From the NCBI RefSeq assembly GCF_900112175.1, contig NZ_FOYT01000001.1, forward strand, positions 1 to 64,000: a stretch of 64,000 bases of DNA, in the 5' to 3' direction. Under the pieces are notes generated by a model that worked only from the letters and a program-made list of their open reading frames with translations, searched no databases and had not been told where the DNA came from. The stretch's first letter is position 1. Each line of letters starts with the position of its first letter. The position numbers were made by a program, and so were the translations under genes. Shown here piece after piece: positions 25,650 through 34,331 of this stretch. This stretch comes from Halogeometricum rufum (GTDB taxonomy: Archaea > Halobacteriota > Halobacteria > Halobacteriales > Haloferacaceae).

Positions 25650-26520
25650 GGCGCGGAGCGAGGCGCTGGACGCCGCGGTGGAGACGCTCGCGTCCCGCCT
25701 GCCCGAACGGGAGGAACTCCTCCTGTGTCTGGAGTTCGACGGGACGCTCGCAGTCCCGGGAGAGACCCCCGACGAGGCGACGGTTCGGCCGGAGATGCGC
25801 GCCGCGGTGGCGGAACTGCACAGTCGTCCGAGCGTCACCGTCGCGGTGACGAGCGGACGGCCACTCGACGACGTGCGGACGCGCGTCGACCTGCCGGGCG
25901 TGACCTACGCCGGCAACCACGGCCTCGAACTGCGCACCGAGGGCGTGCGGAACGTCCACCCGGTCGCGGAGACGTACCGGCCGGACGTGGACCACGTCTG
26001 CGAGGAACTCCGCGACGACTTCGCCGACGAGGCGAACGTCGCCGTCGAACACCGGGGGCAGACGCTGGCCGTCCACCACCGGCGCGTTCCCGACTCGCGC
26101 GTGCCCGCCGTCTGGAAGGCCGTCGCGCGCGCCGTCGGCGAGTTCGCCAGCGGGACGCTCGCGGTCCGCGAGGGCGCCGGCGAAGTCGAGGTCCGACCGG
26201 CCGTCGCGTGGGACAGGGGCAGCGTCGTCTCGTCGCTCCTGGACGAACGCGCCGCCTGTCTCCCCGTGTTCGTCGGCGACGCGCGGACGGACGAGGCGGG
26301 GTTCCGCGCGGTCGAACGCGACGGCGTCGGCGTCCGCGTCGGCGACGCCGAGGAACGGGCGACGGCGGCGACGGAGTTCGTCCGCGACGCCGACGAGGCG
26401 ACGGCGCTCGTGGAGTGGCTCTGTCGGACGGGCGTCGAGCGACTCGGCGCACCGGGACCGACGACGCAGCGAGGGCCGGCGGCCGGCGCGACGGGCGACC
26501 GGTCCACGAAGTCCGACTGA
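25642..26520 (+). CDS. otsB: Trehalose-6-phosphate phosphatase-like protein
   Basis: A 292-residue HAD-superfamily protein that by family and by overlap with otsA should dephosphorylate trehalose-6-phosphate. Motif 2 (VTSGRPLDDV) and motif 4 (VFVGDARTDEAGF) are intact, and YAGNHGLELR is the OtsB signature. Motif 1 reads CLEFDGTLAV: the first Asp, the phosphorylated nucleophile in this family, is Glu31, while the acid/base Asp33 is kept. Activity may be lost or changed. A low-complexity tail (about 30 residues) ends the protein. The start at 25642 (MSEARSE) is preferred over 25633. Confidence 0.85.
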   Translation: MSEARSEALDAAVETLASRLPEREELLLCLEFDGTLAVPGETPDEATVRPEMRAAVAELHSRPSVTVAVTSGRPLDDVRTRVDLPGVTYAGNHGLELRTEGVRNVHPVAETYRPDVDHVCEELRDDFADEANVAVEHRGQTLAVHHRRVPDSRVPAVWKAVARAVGEFASGTLAVREGAGEVEVRPAVAWDRGSVVSSLLDERAACLPVFVGDARTDEAGFRAVERDGVGVRVGDAEERATAATEFVRDADEATALVEWLCRTGVERLGAPGPTTQRGPAAGATGDRSTKSD

Positions 26521-26587
26521 CGGAACGCGGGCCGAGCGGGGTCCGAGTAATCCTCACGCTTTTCACCTCTCCGACGAAGAAGTTCGT

Positions 26588-27523
26588 ATGAGCGGCAGGC
26601 GGAAGCCCGACTGGTTGAAGATGCGCCCGCCGTCGGGGCGACGCTTCACGGACATCAAACAGACGCTGCGGGACCGCGACCTGCACACCGTCTGCGAGGA
26701 GGCGAACTGCCCGAACATGGGCGAGTGCTGGAGCGGCCGCGACGGCCCCGGCACGGCGACGTTCATGCTGATGGGCGACCGGTGTTCGCGCGGGTGTAAC
26801 TTCTGCGACGTGGAGACGGGCGGGATGGAACCGCTGGACCCCGAGGAACCCGCGAACGTCGCCAGCGCGGTGGCGGAAATCGGGCTGGACTACGTCGTCC
26901 TCACGTCCGTGGACCGCGACGACTTGCCGGACCAGGGGGCCGCGCACTTCGCGCAGACCATCCGCGAGATAAAGCGCCGCGACCCGAGCGTCCTCGTGGA
27001 GGTGCTCATCCCCGACTTCCAGGGCGACGAGGACGCCGTCCGGAAGATAATCGACGCCGACCCCGACGTCATCGCGCACAACATCGAGACGGTCGAACGC
27101 CTCCAGTGGCCCGTCCGCGACAGGCGGGCGAACTACGCGCAGTCGCTGTCCGTCCTCGAACAGGTGAAGCGCGAGTCGGACATCTACACGAAGACGAGCG
27201 TCATGCTCGGACTCGGCGAGTACGACCACGAGATATACCAGACGCTGTCGGACCTGCGCGAGGCGGACGTGGACGTGGTGACGCTGGGACAGTACCTCCA
27301 ACCGTCGCGGACGCACCTCGACGTGTTCGAGTACGTCCACCCCGACGCGTTCGAGACGTGGCGGCGGGTGGCCGAAGACGAACTGGACTTCCTCTACTGT
27401 GCGTCCGGCCCGATGGTCCGGTCGTCCTACAAGGCCGGCGAACTGTTCGTGGACGCCGTCGTCCGCGACGGCAAGTCGGTCGAACAGGCGCGCCGAGAGG
27501 CCCGGAGCGCGGCCGGCGACTGA
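26588..27523 (+). CDS. lipA: Lipoyl synthase
   Basis: Radical-SAM enzyme that inserts two sulfurs into protein-bound octanoate to make lipoate. 311 residues. The auxiliary cluster motif CEEANCPNMGEC, the radical-SAM motif CSRGCNFC, GQYLQPS, and the C-terminal VRSSYKAGE with the cluster-ligating Ser are all present. TATA-like CTTTTCAC at about 26558-26565 sits about 26 bases before the ATG. It lies just upstream of the 2-oxoacid dehydrogenase operon, whose E2 subunit carries the lipoyl group, so the genes are functionally linked though separated by a 272-base gap and a new promoter. Confidence 0.95.
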   Translation: MSGRRKPDWLKMRPPSGRRFTDIKQTLRDRDLHTVCEEANCPNMGECWSGRDGPGTATFMLMGDRCSRGCNFCDVETGGMEPLDPEEPANVASAVAEIGLDYVVLTSVDRDDLPDQGAAHFAQTIREIKRRDPSVLVEVLIPDFQGDEDAVRKIIDADPDVIAHNIETVERLQWPVRDRRANYAQSLSVLEQVKRESDIYTKTSVMLGLGEYDHEIYQTLSDLREADVDVVTLGQYLQPSRTHLDVFEYVHPDAFETWRRVAEDELDFLYCASGPMVRSSYKAGELFVDAVVRDGKSVEQARREARSAAGD

Positions 27524-27740
27524 CACCGTATCGCACGACCGCGGCGCGACGCGACGACCGGCGGCGGTATCCTGCCCCTAATTCTACACGTTCGTCCATT
27601 ATCGTCCACCGTCAGCCGCACATCGGGGATAAACGTCAGCGTTCTCGGCGTGAAAATTGACGGTTTCGATTTCTCGGGTGGGTGGTTTGAAACTCTGTCG
27701 CGTTGGTGGCAGTATTTCTGCCCATAGTAAACTATTTACG

Positions 27741-27795
27741 AAAACACTATACGCGGGGCGGGTGACCTGCGGAACATGAGAAGGTGGGTTCACCC
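27741..27795 (+). promoter_or_regulatory. Promoter and ribosome-binding site of the pdh operon
   Basis: A TATA-like CACTATAC at about 27745-27752 predicts transcription start near 27776. That leaves a roughly 20-base leader carrying GAGAAGGTGGG (27779-27789), a Shine-Dalgarno-like site before the ATG at 27796. The upstream 27700-27745 segment is AT-rich. Unlike most genes here, the operon is thus probably not leaderless. Confidence 0.5.
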
Positions 27796-28899
27796 ATGAG
27801 CGTACTGCAGCGAGACCCGCAGGACATGCTTCGCGTCATCGACGAAGACGGGAACCCGGTCGGCGACGTCCCCGACCTGAGCGACGAGGAGTTGGTGACG
27901 ATGTACCGGGAGATGTACCTGGCCCGCCACTTCGACACGCGGGCGGTGAGTCTCCAGCGACAGGGTCGGATGGGGACGTACCCGCCGTTGTCCGGACAGG
28001 AGGGGGCCCAGATAGGGAGCGCGTTCGCGTTGGACGAGGAGGACTGGATGTTCCCGAGTTACCGCGAACACGGCGCGGCCCTCCACCGCGGCCTCCCCCT
28101 GAAGCGGACCCTCCTCTACTGGATGGGCCACGAGAAGGGGAACCGCATCCCCGAGGACGTGAACATGTTCCCCGTCGCCGTCCCCATCGCGACGCAGGTG
28201 CTCCACGCGACGGGCGCGGGGTGGGCCAAGAAGTTGCAGAACGAGGACGAGGCCGTCCTCTGTTACTTCGGCGACGGCGCGACCAGCGAGGGCGACTTCC
28301 ACGAGGGGCTCAACTTCGCGGGCGTCTTCGACACGCCGAACGTGTTCTTCTGTAACAACAACCAGTGGGCCATCTCGGTCCCCAGAGAGCGACAGACGGC
28401 CGCGGAGACCATCGCGCAGAAGGCCGTCGCCTACGGCTTCGAGGGCGTGCAGGTGGACGGGATGGACCCCCTCGCCGTCTACGCCGCCACGCGGGCGGCC
28501 GTCGACAAGGCGAAGAATCCCGGCGAGGGCGAACGCCGGCCGACGCTCATCGAGGCGGTGCAGTACCGCTTCGGCGCGCACACCACGGCGGACGACCCGA
28601 GCGTCTACCGCGACGACGACGAGGTGGAGAAGTGGAAGGCGAAGGACCCGATTCCGCGACTGGAGACGTTCCTCCGGGAGACCGGCCGCCTCGACGACGA
28701 GGCGGTCGAGGCGATTCAGGCCGACGTGAAAGACCAGGTCGCAGAAGCAATCAAGGCAGCCGAGGCCGAACCCCGACCCGAACCGGACGAGATGTTCACG
28801 CACGTCTTCGCTGAGATGACGCCCGAGATAGAGGCGCAAGCCGAGGCGTTCGCGGAACTGTACGCGGAGTACGGCGACGAAGGGTTCCTCCGAGAGTAA
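27796..28899 (+). CDS. pdhA: 2-oxoacid dehydrogenase E1 component, alpha subunit
   Basis: Thiamine-diphosphate-dependent decarboxylase half of a 2-oxoacid dehydrogenase complex. 367 residues. It shows the TPP motif GDGATSEGDFHEGLNFAG...FCNNNQWAIS, the E1-alpha entry motif FPSYREHGAALHRG, and the loop RFGAHTTADDPSVYR. The substrate (pyruvate versus branched-chain 2-oxoacids) is not determined; haloarchaea usually oxidise pyruvate with a ferredoxin oxidoreductase, so the role of this complex is open. First gene of a four-gene operon; the start at 27796 is set by the ribosome-binding site, not the ATG at 27784. Confidence 0.93.
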   Translation: MSVLQRDPQDMLRVIDEDGNPVGDVPDLSDEELVTMYREMYLARHFDTRAVSLQRQGRMGTYPPLSGQEGAQIGSAFALDEEDWMFPSYREHGAALHRGLPLKRTLLYWMGHEKGNRIPEDVNMFPVAVPIATQVLHATGAGWAKKLQNEDEAVLCYFGDGATSEGDFHEGLNFAGVFDTPNVFFCNNNQWAISVPRERQTAAETIAQKAVAYGFEGVQVDGMDPLAVYAATRAAVDKAKNPGEGERRPTLIEAVQYRFGAHTTADDPSVYRDDDEVEKWKAKDPIPRLETFLRETGRLDDEAVEAIQADVKDQVAEAIKAAEAEPRPEPDEMFTHVFAEMTPEIEAQAEAFAELYAEYGDEGFLRE

Positions 28900-28902
28900 A
28901 CA

Positions 28903-29898
28903 ATGAGTCAGAGTCAACAGACGCAGAATCTCACGTTGGTACAGGCGGTACGGGACGGTCTCTACACCGAAATGAAAGCGGACGATAGCGTAGTCGTCAT
29001 GGGCGAGGACGTCGGCAAGAACGGCGGCGTCTTCCGCGCGACCGAGGGCCTCTGGGACGAGTTCGGCGACGACCGGGTCATCGACACCCCCCTCGCGGAG
29101 TCCGGCATCGCCGGGACGGCCATCGGCATGGCCGCGATGGGGATGCGACCGGTCGCGGAGATGCAGTTCTCCGGCTTCATGTACCCCGCGTTCGACCAGA
29201 TAGTGAGCCACGCGGCCCGCCTGCGCACCCGCAGTCGCGGCCGGTTCACCTGTCCCCTCGTCGTCCGCGCCCCCTACGGCGGCGGCATCCGCGCGCCGGA
29301 ACACCACTCGGAGTCCAAGGAGGCGTTCTACGTCCACGAGGCGGGCCTGAAAGTCGTCATGCCCTCCACGCCGTACGACACGAAGGGGCTCCTCATCTCG
29401 GCCATCCGCGACCCCGACCCGGTCATCTTCCTCGAACCGAAACTCATCTACCGCGCGTTCCGCGGCGACGTGCCCGAGGACGACTACGAGGTGCCCCTCG
29501 GCGAGGCGGCCGTCCGCCGCGAGGGGACGGACATCTCCGTCTACACCTACGGCGCGATGACCCGGCCGACCCTCGAAGCGGCCGAGAACCTCGACGAGGA
29601 GGGCGTCAGCGTCGAAGTCGTCGACCTGCGCACCGTCTCGCCGATGGACGAGGAGACCATCGTGGAGTCGTTCAAGAAGACGGGGCGCGGCGCCGTCGTC
29701 CACGAGGCGCCGAAGACGGGCGGCCTCGGCGCGGAGATAACCGCGACGATTCAGGAGGAAGCGCTGCTCCACCAGGAGGCACCCATCACGCGCATCGCGG
29801 GCTACGACGTGCCGTACCCCCTCTACGCCCTCGAAGACTACTACCTCCCGTCGGTCGCACGGGTCGAAGAAGGTATCCGCGACGCGGTGGAGTTCTGA
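28903..29898 (+). CDS. pdhB: 2-oxoacid dehydrogenase E1 component, beta subunit
   Basis: Partner of E1-alpha in the heterotetrameric TPP enzyme. 331 residues. The TPP-side motif VVMGEDVGKNGGVFRAT and the pyrimidine-binding VIDTPLAESGIAGTAIGMA are present, followed by EMQFSGFMYPAFDQI and GGGIRAPEHHSE, and by the C-terminal transketolase domain (VEVVDLRTVSPMDEETIV, GAVVHEAPKTGGLGAEI). It starts 4 bases after the pdhA stop. Confidence 0.95.
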   Translation: MSQSQQTQNLTLVQAVRDGLYTEMKADDSVVVMGEDVGKNGGVFRATEGLWDEFGDDRVIDTPLAESGIAGTAIGMAAMGMRPVAEMQFSGFMYPAFDQIVSHAARLRTRSRGRFTCPLVVRAPYGGGIRAPEHHSESKEAFYVHEAGLKVVMPSTPYDTKGLLISAIRDPDPVIFLEPKLIYRAFRGDVPEDDYEVPLGEAAVRREGTDISVYTYGAMTRPTLEAAENLDEEGVSVEVVDLRTVSPMDEETIVESFKKTGRGAVVHEAPKTGGLGAEITATIQEEALLHQEAPITRIAGYDVPYPLYALEDYYLPSVARVEEGIRDAVEF

Positions 29899-29901
29899 AC
29901 G

Positions 29902-31485
29902 ATGGCTACGAAGGAATTCAAACTGCCCGACGTGGGCGAGGGCGTCGCCGAGGGCGAACTCGTCACGTGGCACGTCTCCCCCGGCGACACGGTCACCGAG
30001 GACCAGGTGGTCGCGGAGGTGGAGACGGACAAGGCGCTGGTCGACGTTCCGTCGCCGTACGACGGGACGGTGAAGGAACTGCTCGCCGAGGAGGGCGAGA
30101 TGGTCCCCGTCGGCACCGTCATCATCACCTTCGACGTCGAAGGCGAGGGTGACGAGGCCGCCGCCGAGAGCGAGGCGGGCGACGGTACCGAGGCGAGCGC
30201 AGACGCCGAGGCGACCGACGAGGGCGCGACGGCCGAAGAGACGGCGGAGACGGAGACGTCGTCCGGCCGCGTGTTCGCGTCCCCGAGCGTCCGCAAACTC
30301 GCGCGCGAACTCGACGTGGACGTGGCCGCCGTCTCGGGCACGGGTCCGAGCGGCCGGGTGACCGAGTCCGACGTGCGCGCGGCCGCGGAGTCCGACGACG
30401 AGGCGGAGACGGGCGGGCCGCGGGAGGTGTCGTTCTCCGGCGAGTCGGCCGTCTCGAAGCGCGGCGACGCCGGCAACGGCGAAGTCTCGTCGGCCGCGTC
30501 GGCGTCGCAGTCGGCGGCCGGCCGGGAGAAGACGCTGGCCGCGCCCGCGACGCGGCGCGTCGCCCAGGAGGAGGGCGTGAACATCGACGACGTGCCGGCG
30601 ACCGAACGACGGGACGGCGAGGCGTTCGTCTCCGCCGCGGCCGTCCGGGAGTACGCCGAGGCCCAGCGCGCGGCACAGGAGGCCGACGCGGAGGCGCTTG
30701 CGGCCGAGGAGGGCGCCGGCGAGGCGGCCGAGGCGGCCGACGCGGAGACGGCGTCCGCCGCGACCGAATCCGCGGATGCGGCTCCCGCGGCCGGCGAACG
30801 CGTCCCCTACCGGGGCGTCCGCCGGGCCATCGGGAACCAGATGGAGACGTCGAAGTACACCGCCCCGCACGTCACGCACCACGACGAGGTGGACGTGACC
30901 GAGTTGGTCGAACTCCGCGAGGAACTGAAGCCCCTCGCCGAGGAACAGGGCGTCTCGCTCACGTACATGCCGTTCGTGATGAAGGCCGTCGTCGCGGCCC
31001 TGAAAGAGTTCCCGTTCATGAACTCCCAACTCGACGAGGAGAACGAGGAGATAGTGCTCCGCGAGGAGTACAACGTCGGCGTCGCCACCGCGACGGACGT
31101 CGGCCTGATGGTGCCCGTCGTCCACGGCGCGGACGGCAAGGGCCTGTTGGACCTCGCGCGCGAGATGAACGAGAAGGTGCAGAAGGCCCGCGAGCGGAAG
31201 ATATCCCCCGACGAGATGCAGGGCGGCACCTTCACCATCACCAACGTCGGGGGTATCGGCGGCGAGTACGCGACGCCCATCATCAACTACCCCGAGGTGG
31301 GTATCCTCGCTCTCGGTGCCATCAAGGAGAAACCCCGCGTCGTCGACGGCGACGTCGTCCCGCGGAAGGTGCTCACGCTGTCGCTATCGTTCGACCACCG
31401 CGTCGTCGACGGCGCGGTCGGTGCGCGATTCACGAACAAGGTCAGGGAGTACCTCGCGAACCCCAAACTCCTCATGCTCGAATAA
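29902..31485 (+). CDS. pdhC: Dihydrolipoamide acyltransferase (E2)
   Basis: Core of the 2-oxoacid dehydrogenase complex, 527 residues. The lipoyl domain (1-78) has the lipoylated Lys in ETDKALVDVPSPYDG. An acidic Ala/Glu linker follows. Two peripheral subunit-binding-like segments come next (FASPSVRKLARELDVDVAAV, about 128-160; APATRRVAQEEGVNIDDV, about 215-250), then another Ala/Glu linker, and the catalytic domain from about 300, ending SLSFDHRVVDGAVGARF with the active-site His and Asp. E2 proteins usually have one subunit-binding domain, so the second is notable. It starts 4 bases after pdhB and abuts lpdA. Confidence 0.95.
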   Translation: MATKEFKLPDVGEGVAEGELVTWHVSPGDTVTEDQVVAEVETDKALVDVPSPYDGTVKELLAEEGEMVPVGTVIITFDVEGEGDEAAAESEAGDGTEASADAEATDEGATAEETAETETSSGRVFASPSVRKLARELDVDVAAVSGTGPSGRVTESDVRAAAESDDEAETGGPREVSFSGESAVSKRGDAGNGEVSSAASASQSAAGREKTLAAPATRRVAQEEGVNIDDVPATERRDGEAFVSAAAVREYAEAQRAAQEADAEALAAEEGAGEAAEAADAETASAATESADAAPAAGERVPYRGVRRAIGNQMETSKYTAPHVTHHDEVDVTELVELREELKPLAEEQGVSLTYMPFVMKAVVAALKEFPFMNSQLDEENEEIVLREEYNVGVATATDVGLMVPVVHGADGKGLLDLAREMNEKVQKARERKISPDEMQGGTFTITNVGGIGGEYATPIINYPEVGILALGAIKEKPRVVDGDVVPRKVLTLSLSFDHRVVDGAVGARFTNKVREYLANPKLLMLE

Positions 31486-32913
31486 ATGGTCGTTGGAGAC
31501 ATCTCGACAGGAACTGAGGTACTGGTCGTCGGCGCGGGACCGGGCGGCTACGTCGCCGCCATCCGCGCGGCGCAACACGGACTGGACACGACGCTGGTGG
31601 AGAAGGACGCCTACGGCGGCACCTGCCTGAACCACGGCTGTATCCCCTCGAAGGCGTTCATCACCGCGTCGTCGCTGGCCCACGAGGCGGGCCACGCCGA
31701 GGAGATGGGCATCCACGCGAACCCCGCGGTGGACATGTCGCAGATGCGCAGTTGGAAGGACGACGTGGTGGACGGACTCACCGGCGGCGTCGAGAAACTG
31801 TGCAAGGCCAACGGCGTCAACCTCATCGAGGGGACGGCGCGGTTCAAGGACGACGGCGCGGTGCGCATCGAACACGGCGGCGAGGGGCAGGGCTCCGAAA
31901 CCGTCGAGTTCGAGCACTGCATCGTCGCCACAGGCTCTCGCCCGATACAGATTCCGGGGTTCGAGTTCGCCGACGACCCCATCTGGTCGTCGCGGGACGC
32001 ACTCGCGGCCGACTCGGTGCCGGACGAACTCGTCGTCGTCGGCGCGGGCTACATCGGCATGGAACTGTCGACGACGTTCGCGAAACTCGGCTCCGACGTG
32101 ACCGTCGTGGAGATGCTGGACGACGTGCTCCCGGGCTACGAGGACGACGTCGCCCGCGTCGTCCGCACGCACGCCGAGAGCCTCGGCATCGACTTCCACT
32201 TCGGCGAGGGCGCGAGCGGTTGGTCGCCCGACGGCGACGGCGTCGTCGTCGAGACGGAGACGGAGGACGGCGAGACGGCGTCGTACCACGCCGACAAGGT
32301 GCTCGTCGCCGTCGGCCGGTCGCCGGTCACCGACACCCTCGACGTGGCGAACGCCGGTCTGGAACCGAACGAGAACGGCTTCCTCGAGACGGACGACCGG
32401 ATGCGGACGGACGTCGAGCACATCTACGCCGTCGGCGACGTGGTGGCCGACTCGCCGATGCTGGCGCACGTCGGGTCGAAAGAGGGCATCGTCGCGGCCG
32501 AACACGTCGCGGGCGAACCCGCGGCCTACGACGCGCAGGCCGTCCCCGCCGCGGTGTTCACCGACCCCGAGATAGGGACGGTGGGCATGACCGAGGCGGA
32601 GGCCGAGGAGGCGGGCTTCACTCCCGCCGTCGGCCAGATGCCGTTCAACGCCTCCGGGCGCGCGATGACGACGGGCCACACCGACGGCTTCGTCCGCGTC
32701 GTCGCCGACGAGGACAGCGGCTTCGTCCTCGGGGGCCAGATAGTCGGCCCCGAAGCCTCGGAACTCGTCGCCGAACTCGCACTCGCCATCGAGATGGGCG
32801 CGACGCTCGAAGACGTGGCCGGCACCATCCACACCCACCCCACCCTCGCCGAGGCGGTCATGGAAGCCGCCGAGAACGCGCAGGGACAGGCGATTCACAC
32901 GCTGAACCGGTGA
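31486..32913 (+). CDS. lpdA: Dihydrolipoyl dehydrogenase (E3)
   Basis: FAD-dependent disulfide oxidoreductase that re-oxidises dihydrolipoamide with NAD+. 475 residues. It has the FAD fold VLVVGAGPGGYVAAIRAA, redox Cys pair in YGGTCLNHGCIPSKAF, NAD fold VVVGAGYIGMELSTTFAKLG, and YAVGDVV. The C-terminal dimer-interface catalytic His is in IHTHPTLAEA. It starts immediately after the pdhC stop with no gap, so the operon encodes a complete E1-E2-E3 complex. Confidence 0.96.
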   Translation: MVVGDISTGTEVLVVGAGPGGYVAAIRAAQHGLDTTLVEKDAYGGTCLNHGCIPSKAFITASSLAHEAGHAEEMGIHANPAVDMSQMRSWKDDVVDGLTGGVEKLCKANGVNLIEGTARFKDDGAVRIEHGGEGQGSETVEFEHCIVATGSRPIQIPGFEFADDPIWSSRDALAADSVPDELVVVGAGYIGMELSTTFAKLGSDVTVVEMLDDVLPGYEDDVARVVRTHAESLGIDFHFGEGASGWSPDGDGVVVETETEDGETASYHADKVLVAVGRSPVTDTLDVANAGLEPNENGFLETDDRMRTDVEHIYAVGDVVADSPMLAHVGSKEGIVAAEHVAGEPAAYDAQAVPAAVFTDPEIGTVGMTEAEAEEAGFTPAVGQMPFNASGRAMTTGHTDGFVRVVADEDSGFVLGGQIVGPEASELVAELALAIEMGATLEDVAGTIHTHPTLAEAVMEAAENAQGQAIHTLNR

Positions 32914-32996
32914 GCTAAGCCGCCGGGCAGCGCCCTCTGCTCTCCGCATCGAGGGCGACTAGAAGGCTATTTGTCGGATCGAGCGAATGTCGAAAC

Positions 32997-33512
32997 ATGG
33001 CACTTCTCGTCCCCTTCGACGGGTCGGAACTCGCGGCGGCGGCGCTCACGCGGGCGACGCAGTTCGGGTACGCCTTCGACGAGGACACCCTCGCGGTGAG
33101 CGTGATTCCCGACGGGAACGTCGAGTACGCCCGCGAGCGGGGGTGGCTCGACGCGGGCGAGGCGTTCGACCGAGAGACGGTGGTCTCGCGACTGCACGAA
33201 CGGGTGGCCGACCGCAGTCCGAGCGCCGACTTCCAGTACGAGGCGGTGGACCGCTACGCGACGCCGGGGACGATAGCGAACCGGCTTCGCAAGGTGGCCA
33301 GACGCGAGGAGGCGTCGATGGTGTTCGTCGGCAGCGAGAACGCCGGCCACATCGTCACGACTCTCAGTAGCGTCGGGAGCAGAGTCGCCGCGGACGGAGC
33401 GTACGACGTGGTGGTCGTCCGCCACCGCCAGCCCCGCGAAATCCCCGCGCTGTCGGCGGCCAGCGAGCACCGTACGTCGGAGCCGAGGGTCGACCGCTCC
33501 GACGAGGACTGA
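32997..33512 (+). CDS. UspA-family universal stress protein
   Basis: A 171-residue single-domain Usp fold. It opens with the family strand ALLVPFDGSELAAAALTRA, ends the core with ASMVFVGSENAGHIVTTLSSVGSRVAADGAYDVVVVRH, then a short polar tail. The nucleotide-binding GX2GX9GS signature is degenerate (VGSENAGHI...SVGS), so ATP binding is uncertain. TATA-like GGCTATTT (32966-32973) lies about 27 bases before the ATG, giving a leaderless mRNA separate from the pdh operon. Confidence 0.82.
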   Translation: MALLVPFDGSELAAAALTRATQFGYAFDEDTLAVSVIPDGNVEYARERGWLDAGEAFDRETVVSRLHERVADRSPSADFQYEAVDRYATPGTIANRLRKVARREEASMVFVGSENAGHIVTTLSSVGSRVAADGAYDVVVVRHRQPREIPALSAASEHRTSEPRVDRSDED

Positions 33513-33598
33513 CCGGGGCGTCCCGACCGGTCAGACGCCGGTATCGTCCGCGGGAGCGTCAACTATAGCTATTCTTTCGACGCGCGTACGGGGAGTGT

Positions 33599-34033
33599 AT
33601 GAGCAAGACACAGCAGCGAGCGGAGATAACCGGCCTGCGCATCGTCTCGCTGGTCGTCGACGACGTCGACGACGCCATCGAGTTCTACACGCAGACGCTC
33701 GGCTTCGAGGTGAAGGCGGACGACGACTTCGAGATGGACGGACAGGCGGGCCGGTGGGTCACGGTGGGTGTCCCCGAACAGGACGTCGAGATTTCGCTCG
33801 TCGAGGCCGAGGAACCGTACTACGACGAGAACACGCAGACGCTCCTGGAGTCGAAGCGCGGGACCGAGACGTGGTGGACGTTCCGGACGCCGGACTGCGA
33901 GGCGTCCGTCGCCGCCCTCCGGGACGCCGGCGTCGAAATCACGCAGGAACCGCGGACGTACCCGTGGGGCACCGAAGCGATGTTCGCGGACCCCTCCGGC
34001 AACCAGTTCAGCCTGTTCGAGTACGCCGAGTGA
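33599..34033 (+). CDS. VOC/glyoxalase-fold protein
   Basis: A 144-residue protein with the paired beta-alpha-beta-beta-beta modules of the vicinal-oxygen-chelate superfamily. Signatures are IVSLVVDDVDDAIEFYTQTLGFEVKADD, WVTVGVPEQDVEISLVEA, WWTFRTPDCEASVAALRDAGVEI, and FADPSGNQFSLFEY with the terminal metal-ligand Glu. Such proteins are metal-dependent lyases, dioxygenases or resistance proteins; the substrate is unknown. TATA-like CTATAGCTATTC (about 33563-33574) lies 25-36 bases upstream. Confidence 0.85.
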   Translation: MSKTQQRAEITGLRIVSLVVDDVDDAIEFYTQTLGFEVKADDDFEMDGQAGRWVTVGVPEQDVEISLVEAEEPYYDENTQTLLESKRGTETWWTFRTPDCEASVAALRDAGVEITQEPRTYPWGTEAMFADPSGNQFSLFEYAE

Positions 34034-34114
34034 ACCGTCACGGCCGCCGCGGTCACCCGGGTCCACCGCGGTCCCTTCGTCGCCGTCACTCCGTACTGTC
34101 TCACTCCAGCGTCA

Positions 34115-34331
34115 CCGTCACTCCAGCATCGCCTCAGTCTACCATCGCCGTCACTCCAGCATCGCCTCAGTCTACCATCGCCGTCACTCCAGCATCGCCT
34201 CAGTCTACCATCACCGTCACTCCAGCATCGCCTCAGTCTACCATCGCCGTCACTCCAGCATCGCCTCAGTCTACCATCGCCGTCACTCCAGCATCGCCTC
34301 AGTCTACCATCGCCGTCACTCCAGCATCGCC
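34115..34331 (+). repeat. 33-bp tandem repeat (minisatellite), 6.6 copies
   Basis: Six complete 33-base units (34115-34147, then every 33 bases to 34312) begin CCGTCACTCCAGCATCGCCT and end CTACCATCG. A 19-base partial seventh copy (34313-34331) follows. Units are identical except one G-to-A change at 34213. The partial copy contains the last codons and stop of the minus-strand gene that ends at 34316, so on the minus strand every unit repeats GCG ATG CTG GAG TGA. With no spacers it is not a CRISPR array. It probably arose by slippage or unequal crossover from the gene's 3' end. Confidence 0.9.

Noticed and set aside
27790-31125. Open frame of about 1,100 codons opposite pdhA-pdhC
   Set aside because: It spans three well-defined genes in antisense and has repetitive Arg/Leu/Val composition typical of such shadows.
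34115-34331. CRISPR array
   Set aside because: The 33-base units are directly contiguous without unique spacers, and no cas genes are nearby. It is a minisatellite.
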